Below, piece by piece: positions 14,126-16,958 of a stretch of 16,958 bases of DNA. The DNA lies in the NCBI GenBank assembly GCA_937873545.1, contig CALMWI010000076.1, forward strand, positions 1 through 16,958, given 5' to 3'. The notes beneath the pieces are model-generated. The model was not told the DNA's origin, did not search any database, and was given only the letters and a program-made list of their open reading frames with translations. The DNA comes from an uncultured bacterium (GTDB taxonomy: Bacteria > UBA4055). The stretch's first letter is position 1. Every line of letters starts with the position of its first letter. Position numbers and translations under genes: made by a program.

Positions 14126-14347
14126 ATGATGAAAGAAAAGGTAAGAATTAAGTGTGCTTCATGCGGCGAAGAGATCGGAGAACTGCACAAATCGCCGGAA
14201 AAAAAGTATATGGGCTGCGGAAGCTGCGGTAAAAGGACTTTGGTAACGATCAATAAGGACGGATCTGTCATCACAAAAATCTATGAAGAAAAACATATTC
14301 CTCATCCGAACACTGAAAATGCTGTAAAAAGCTCGCTGAAAAAATAA
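14126..14347 (+). CDS. Small zinc-ribbon protein
   Basis: A 73-residue protein with two Cys pairs, C10-x2-C13 (IKCASCGEE) and C31-x2-C34 (GCGSCGKR), spaced as a single zinc ribbon. A short tail ends in basic residues (SSLKK). GGGAG at 14114-14118, 7 nt before ATG 14126, supports the start; ATG 14129 is an alternative. It is flanked by a candidate promoter and a strong intrinsic terminator, so it is probably a single-gene unit. Such ribbons occur in FmdB-like and rubredoxin-like regulators and in RNA polymerase or ribosome-associated proteins, but none of these families is matched well enough to name. It is unrelated by operon structure to its neighbours. Confidence 0.75.
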   Translation: MMKEKVRIKCASCGEEIGELHKSPEKKYMGCGSCGKRTLVTINKDGSVITKIYEEKHIPHPNTENAVKSSLKK

Positions 14348-14369
14348 CATTATTTTTTATTTTAACCTT

Positions 14370-14400
14370 AAAAAGGACTGCGGATGCAGTCCTTTTTGTT
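14370..14400 (+). terminator. Rho-independent terminator after the zinc-ribbon gene
   Basis: AAAAAGGACTGC (14370-14381) pairs perfectly with GCAGTCCTTTTT (14386-14397) around the loop GGAT: a 12-bp stem with a GC core, followed by GTTTGTT. The A and T tails also make it usable on the opposite strand. It separates the zinc-ribbon unit from lepA, whose -35 box begins 6 bp later. Confidence 0.9.
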
Positions 14401-14402
14401 TG

Positions 14403-14431
14403 TTGACTTTTACGATTAAAATCTATATATT
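14403..14431 (+). promoter_or_regulatory. Predicted promoter of lepA-lepB
   Basis: -35 TTGACT (14403-14408), 17-bp spacer, -10 TATATT (14426-14431), the best promoter match in the window. It continues as TATATTTG, so it also fits the Bacteroidota pattern TTG-N20-TAnnTTTG. The leader would be about 20 nt. Confidence 0.65.
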
Positions 14432-14459
14432 TGCGCCGAACTAATTAGAAAGCGGATCA

Positions 14460-16256
14460 ATGAAAGACAATATAAGAAACTTCTGCATCATAGCGCACAT
14501 TGACCACGGGAAATCGACACTTGCCGACAGGCTATTAGAGATTACCGGAACTTTGACGAACCGCGAAATGAGAAATCAGACGCTAGACAATATGGATCTT
14601 GAGCAGGAGCGCGGGATCACGATCAAATCGCATGCGGTAACTATGAGCTATACCGCAAAAGACGGTAAAACTTATATTCTGAACCTGATCGACACTCCAG
14701 GACATGTGGATTTCACCTATGAAGTTTCAAGAAGTATAGCAGCTTGTGAAGGCGCGATCCTAGTCGTTGACGCTTCTCAGGGTATTGAAGCGCAGACATT
14801 ATCCAATCTGTATCTGGCTATGGGTCATGATCTCGAGATCATTCCGGTTATAAATAAGATAGATCTGCCTGCCGCTCAACCTGAACATGTGGCTAAGCAG
14901 GTAAAAGATCTGATCGGATGCATCGATTCGGAAATAGTTTATACTTCCGCTAAAACAGGCATTGGAGTAGATGAGCTCCTTGAAAAAATTATTACCGCTA
15001 TTCCTCCTCCACAGGGAGAAGATGAAAACCCTCTTCAGGCTCTGATCTTCGACTCAATGTACGATCAGTTCAGAGGAGCAGTAGCCTATATTAAAGTTGT
15101 GAACGGCACGATCAAACAGGGTGACAAGATAAGGATGTTCAACCAGAATTCTCTTTTTGAAGTTGAAGAGATCGGCATTTTGAAACTTGACAGGTTTAAG
15201 AGGGATGTTCTCTCCGCGGGAGAAGTAGGATATCTTATAACAGGTACAAAAAGCGCAAAAGACATTAAGGTCGGAGATACCGTAACTTATGCCAGGAACG
15301 GCTCCGAGCTTCCTTTACCTGGATATCAGGATATTAAGCCCATGGTTTATTCAGGCGTATTCCCGGTCAGTACCGAGGATTATGACGACCTGAAGGACTC
15401 TCTTGAGAAACTCAAACTTAACGATTCGTCGCTTGTATATACGCCGGAAAGCTCAACCGCCCTGGGATTCGGATTCAGGGTGGGATATCTCGGACTTCTT
15501 CACATGGAGATCGTGCACGAGAGGCTAGAACGCGAATACGATATGTCCGTGATAAACACGTTCCCGAACGTTACATATAATGTTTATTTGACTTCAGGCG
15601 AAATGGAAGTGGTTAACAATCCTAAAGATTTTGATATGAGCAAGAACATCCAGCGCGTTGAAGAACCTTTTATACATGCCCAGATAGTTACTCTTACGGA
15701 GCACATCGGCGCTATCATGAAGCTTTCACTCGAAAGAAGAGGAACATATAAAGGCACCGATTATCTTGACGAGACCAGAGTAGTTTTAAAATATGAATTT
15801 CCTTTGTCGGAAGTAATATTCGACTTTTTTGACAAGCTTAAATCGATCTCGAGAGGATATGCCTCGTTCGATTATGAAGTGGCCGGTTATCAGGCGACCG
15901 ACATGGTGAGACTTGATATCCTCTTAAACGGCGAAAAAGTCGATGCCCTTGCCGCAATAATTCATAAGGACAAAGCCTATCATTATGGCGAAAAGATCTG
16001 CAGGAAACTGAAAGACATAATCCCGCGCCAGATGTTCGACTGCGCTATCCAGGCTGCTATCGGTTCAAGAATAATTTCGCGATCGACAGTTAAAGCGCTG
16101 AGAAAGGATGTTTTAGCCAAATGCTACGGCGGAGATATCTCAAGAAAGAGAAAACTGCTCGAGAAACAGAAAAAGGGTAAGAAAAAAATGAAGCAGATCG
16201 GTTCGGTGGAACTGCCTCAGGAAGCATTTCTGGCTCTTTTGAAAGTTGATGAATAG
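14460..16256 (+). CDS. lepA: Translation elongation factor 4 (LepA GTPase)
   Basis: Ribosome-associated GTPase that can move a translocated ribosome back one step and affects initiation and assembly. The 598-residue length is standard. G-domain motifs are AHIDHGKST (12-20), GITIKS (52-57), DTPGH (78-82), NKID (132-135) and TSAK (162-165). The EF-G-like domains follow, with GFGFRVGYLGLLHMEIV in domain III. The LepA-specific C-terminal domain (VKALRKDVLAKCYGGDISRK, ending in a lysine-rich stretch and VELPQEAFLALL) is complete, which separates it from EF-G and TypA. It starts at ATG 14460 behind a poor Shine-Dalgarno (AAGCGG). Its end overlaps lepB by 8 bp, the classic lepA-lepB pairing known from many bacteria. 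Confidence 0.97.
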   Translation: MKDNIRNFCIIAHIDHGKSTLADRLLEITGTLTNREMRNQTLDNMDLEQERGITIKSHAVTMSYTAKDGKTYILNLIDTPGHVDFTYEVSRSIAACEGAILVVDASQGIEAQTLSNLYLAMGHDLEIIPVINKIDLPAAQPEHVAKQVKDLIGCIDSEIVYTSAKTGIGVDELLEKIITAIPPPQGEDENPLQALIFDSMYDQFRGAVAYIKVVNGTIKQGDKIRMFNQNSLFEVEEIGILKLDRFKRDVLSAGEVGYLITGTKSAKDIKVGDTVTYARNGSELPLPGYQDIKPMVYSGVFPVSTEDYDDLKDSLEKLKLNDSSLVYTPESSTALGFGFRVGYLGLLHMEIVHERLEREYDMSVINTFPNVTYNVYLTSGEMEVVNNPKDFDMSKNIQRVEEPFIHAQIVTLTEHIGAIMKLSLERRGTYKGTDYLDETRVVLKYEFPLSEVIFDFFDKLKSISRGYASFDYEVAGYQATDMVRLDILLNGEKVDALAAIIHKDKAYHYGEKICRKLKDIIPRQMFDCAIQAAIGSRIISRSTVKALRKDVLAKCYGGDISRKRKLLEKQKKGKKKMKQIGSVELPQEAFLALLKVDE

Positions 16257-16875
16257 ATCTAAGTATATAATATTTTTAGTTATACTGCTATTGATACTGA
16301 TCAGCAAAGTAATTGTTTTCGAATTTTATAAAGTCACTTCGGCCTCAATGTCCGATACTATCCTTCCCGGCGATTTTCTTCTTATAAACAGACTTGTGTT
16401 CGGTACGCACACACCTAACAAGATAACTGTTCCTTTTATAAACAAAAGTTTTTCTATACCTTCCGCAAAGATACCTCCTCTTAGGAAGATAAGGGAGGGC
16501 GATATTATCGTAATTCAGAATAGGAATTACCCGGAATGCGAGAACAACCTTGTTAAGAGAGTTGCGGCTGTCGAAGGCCGGTCGATAACTATGATAGATG
16601 ATAACATTTTTGTGGACGGAATTCTTTATAACGAATCGGAAAATGTCGGAGATTCGACAGAAATAATGATGGATGAAAACACTTTCTATGATACTTTTAT
16701 AGTTCCTGAAAATAAACTTTTCGTTCTCGGTGATAATTTTTTAACCAGCTATGACTCCAGAGATTTCGGCTTTGTTGATATTGATGAGGTTATCGGGAAA
16801 GCAGTTATAATTTACGCATCAAAAGATATTAATGGTAATTTCAGGTGGAATAGATTCTTTAAATATCTCGAATAA
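16249..16875 (+). CDS. lepB: Signal peptidase I
   Basis: Inner-membrane serine protease that removes Sec signal peptides on the outer face of the membrane. The 208-residue protein has one N-terminal transmembrane helix (about 6-24), then the catalytic Ser33 in SASMSDTILPGD and the general-base Lys103 in LVKRVAAVEG. The last conserved box reads GDNFLTSYDSRDFGFV (161-176), close to the usual GDNR..S.DSR.FG but with Phe164 where Arg is common. The catalytic dyad is intact, so it should be active. ATG 16249 lies in the end of lepA (8-bp overlap); the in-frame TTG at 16246 is a less likely start. It ends 2 bp before the stop of a convergent gene, with no hairpin between. Confidence 0.94.
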   Translation: MNRSKYIIFLVILLLILISKVIVFEFYKVTSASMSDTILPGDFLLINRLVFGTHTPNKITVPFINKSFSIPSAKIPPLRKIREGDIIVIQNRNYPECENNLVKRVAAVEGRSITMIDDNIFVDGILYNESENVGDSTEIMMDENTFYDTFIVPENKLFVLGDNFLTSYDSRDFGFVDIDEVIGKAVIIYASKDINGNFRWNRFFKYLE

Positions 16876-16877
16876 CA

Positions 16878-16958
16878 TTACTTACTTGTTTTAATCTCCA
16901 AAACCTGCTCGACGAATTCTGCAGCCTGAGAGCTTTTAGCATCTTTCTTAGTTATTTT
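16878..16958 (-). CDS. C-terminal end of an unidentified convergent gene (partial)
   Basis: On the minus strand one frame stays open from the window edge for 26 codons to TAA at 16880-16878, ending SSQAAEFVEQVLEIKTSK. The other two minus frames are closed by stop codons near the edge. The stretch looks helical and charged, as a protein C-terminus would. No family can be named from 26 residues, and a chance open frame is possible. Confidence 0.45.
   Translation of the reverse strand, partial: KITKKDAKSSQAAEFVEQVLEIKTSK

Noticed and set aside
1..16958. CRISPR arrays, tRNA/rRNA genes, insertion sequences, phage genes, attachment sites or toxin-antitoxin pairs
   Set aside because: No direct-repeat array, cloverleaf, transposase, integrase or terminal inverted repeats were seen. 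Almost the whole window is accounted for by housekeeping and metabolic genes.

Overview
The window reads as ordinary chromosome of a Gram-negative, probably anaerobic bacterium. Evidence: a lipid A kinase (lpxK), outer-membrane-type lipoproteins, a sodium-pumping biotin decarboxylase, AT-rich spacers, heavy use of AGA/AGG and ATA codons, tightly packed operons with 4-8 bp overlaps, and GAGG/GGAG ribosome binding sites. Candidate promoters share the form TTGnnn-(17/18)-TAnATT, and the lepA one extends to TATATTTG, which resembles the Bacteroidota -7 box. A member of the FCB group (Bacteroidota or relatives such as Cloacimonadota) would fit, but the sequence alone does not fix the phylum.

Layout. 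1-655 (minus): folE followed directly by the start of a pteridine-reductase-like SDR (cut by the window edge), a small pterin/folate operon. 656-808: divergent promoter region. 809-5206 (plus): hprK, a stand-alone mannose-type PTS EIIA, an exported DUF3108 protein, lpxK and a GlcF-like iron-sulfur protein in one overlapping operon. This joins PTS phospho-signalling genes to envelope/lipid A genes. 5217-9045 (minus): a four-gene sodium-pump decarboxylase operon in the order carboxyltransferase, gamma/delta anchor, biotin carrier, beta pump, most like methylmalonyl-CoA decarboxylase. 9046-9203: second divergent promoter region. 9204-14021 (plus): a BatA/VWA membrane protein, an ABC ATPase and a FecCD/BtuC-type permease joined by 4-bp overlaps, then a repeat-rich lipoprotein. 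14126-14347: a small zinc-ribbon gene closed by a strong intrinsic terminator. 14460-16875: lepA and lepB with an 8-bp overlap. 16878-16958: the probable C-terminal end of a convergent minus-strand gene.

How the genes may work together. The decarboxylase operon would convert methylmalonyl-CoA to propionyl-CoA and export Na+. The ABC pair opposite it belongs to the family that imports vitamin B12 or iron chelates. B12 would suit a methylmalonyl-CoA pathway, but that link is inference. No tRNA, rRNA, CRISPR array, transposon, phage or plasmid feature was seen. No clearly new system is evident. The best candidates for a second look are the VWA-ABC operon without a binding protein, the hprK/EIIA/DUF3108/lpxK operon, the decarboxylase anchor subunit with an added exported domain, and the pentad-repeat lipoprotein.
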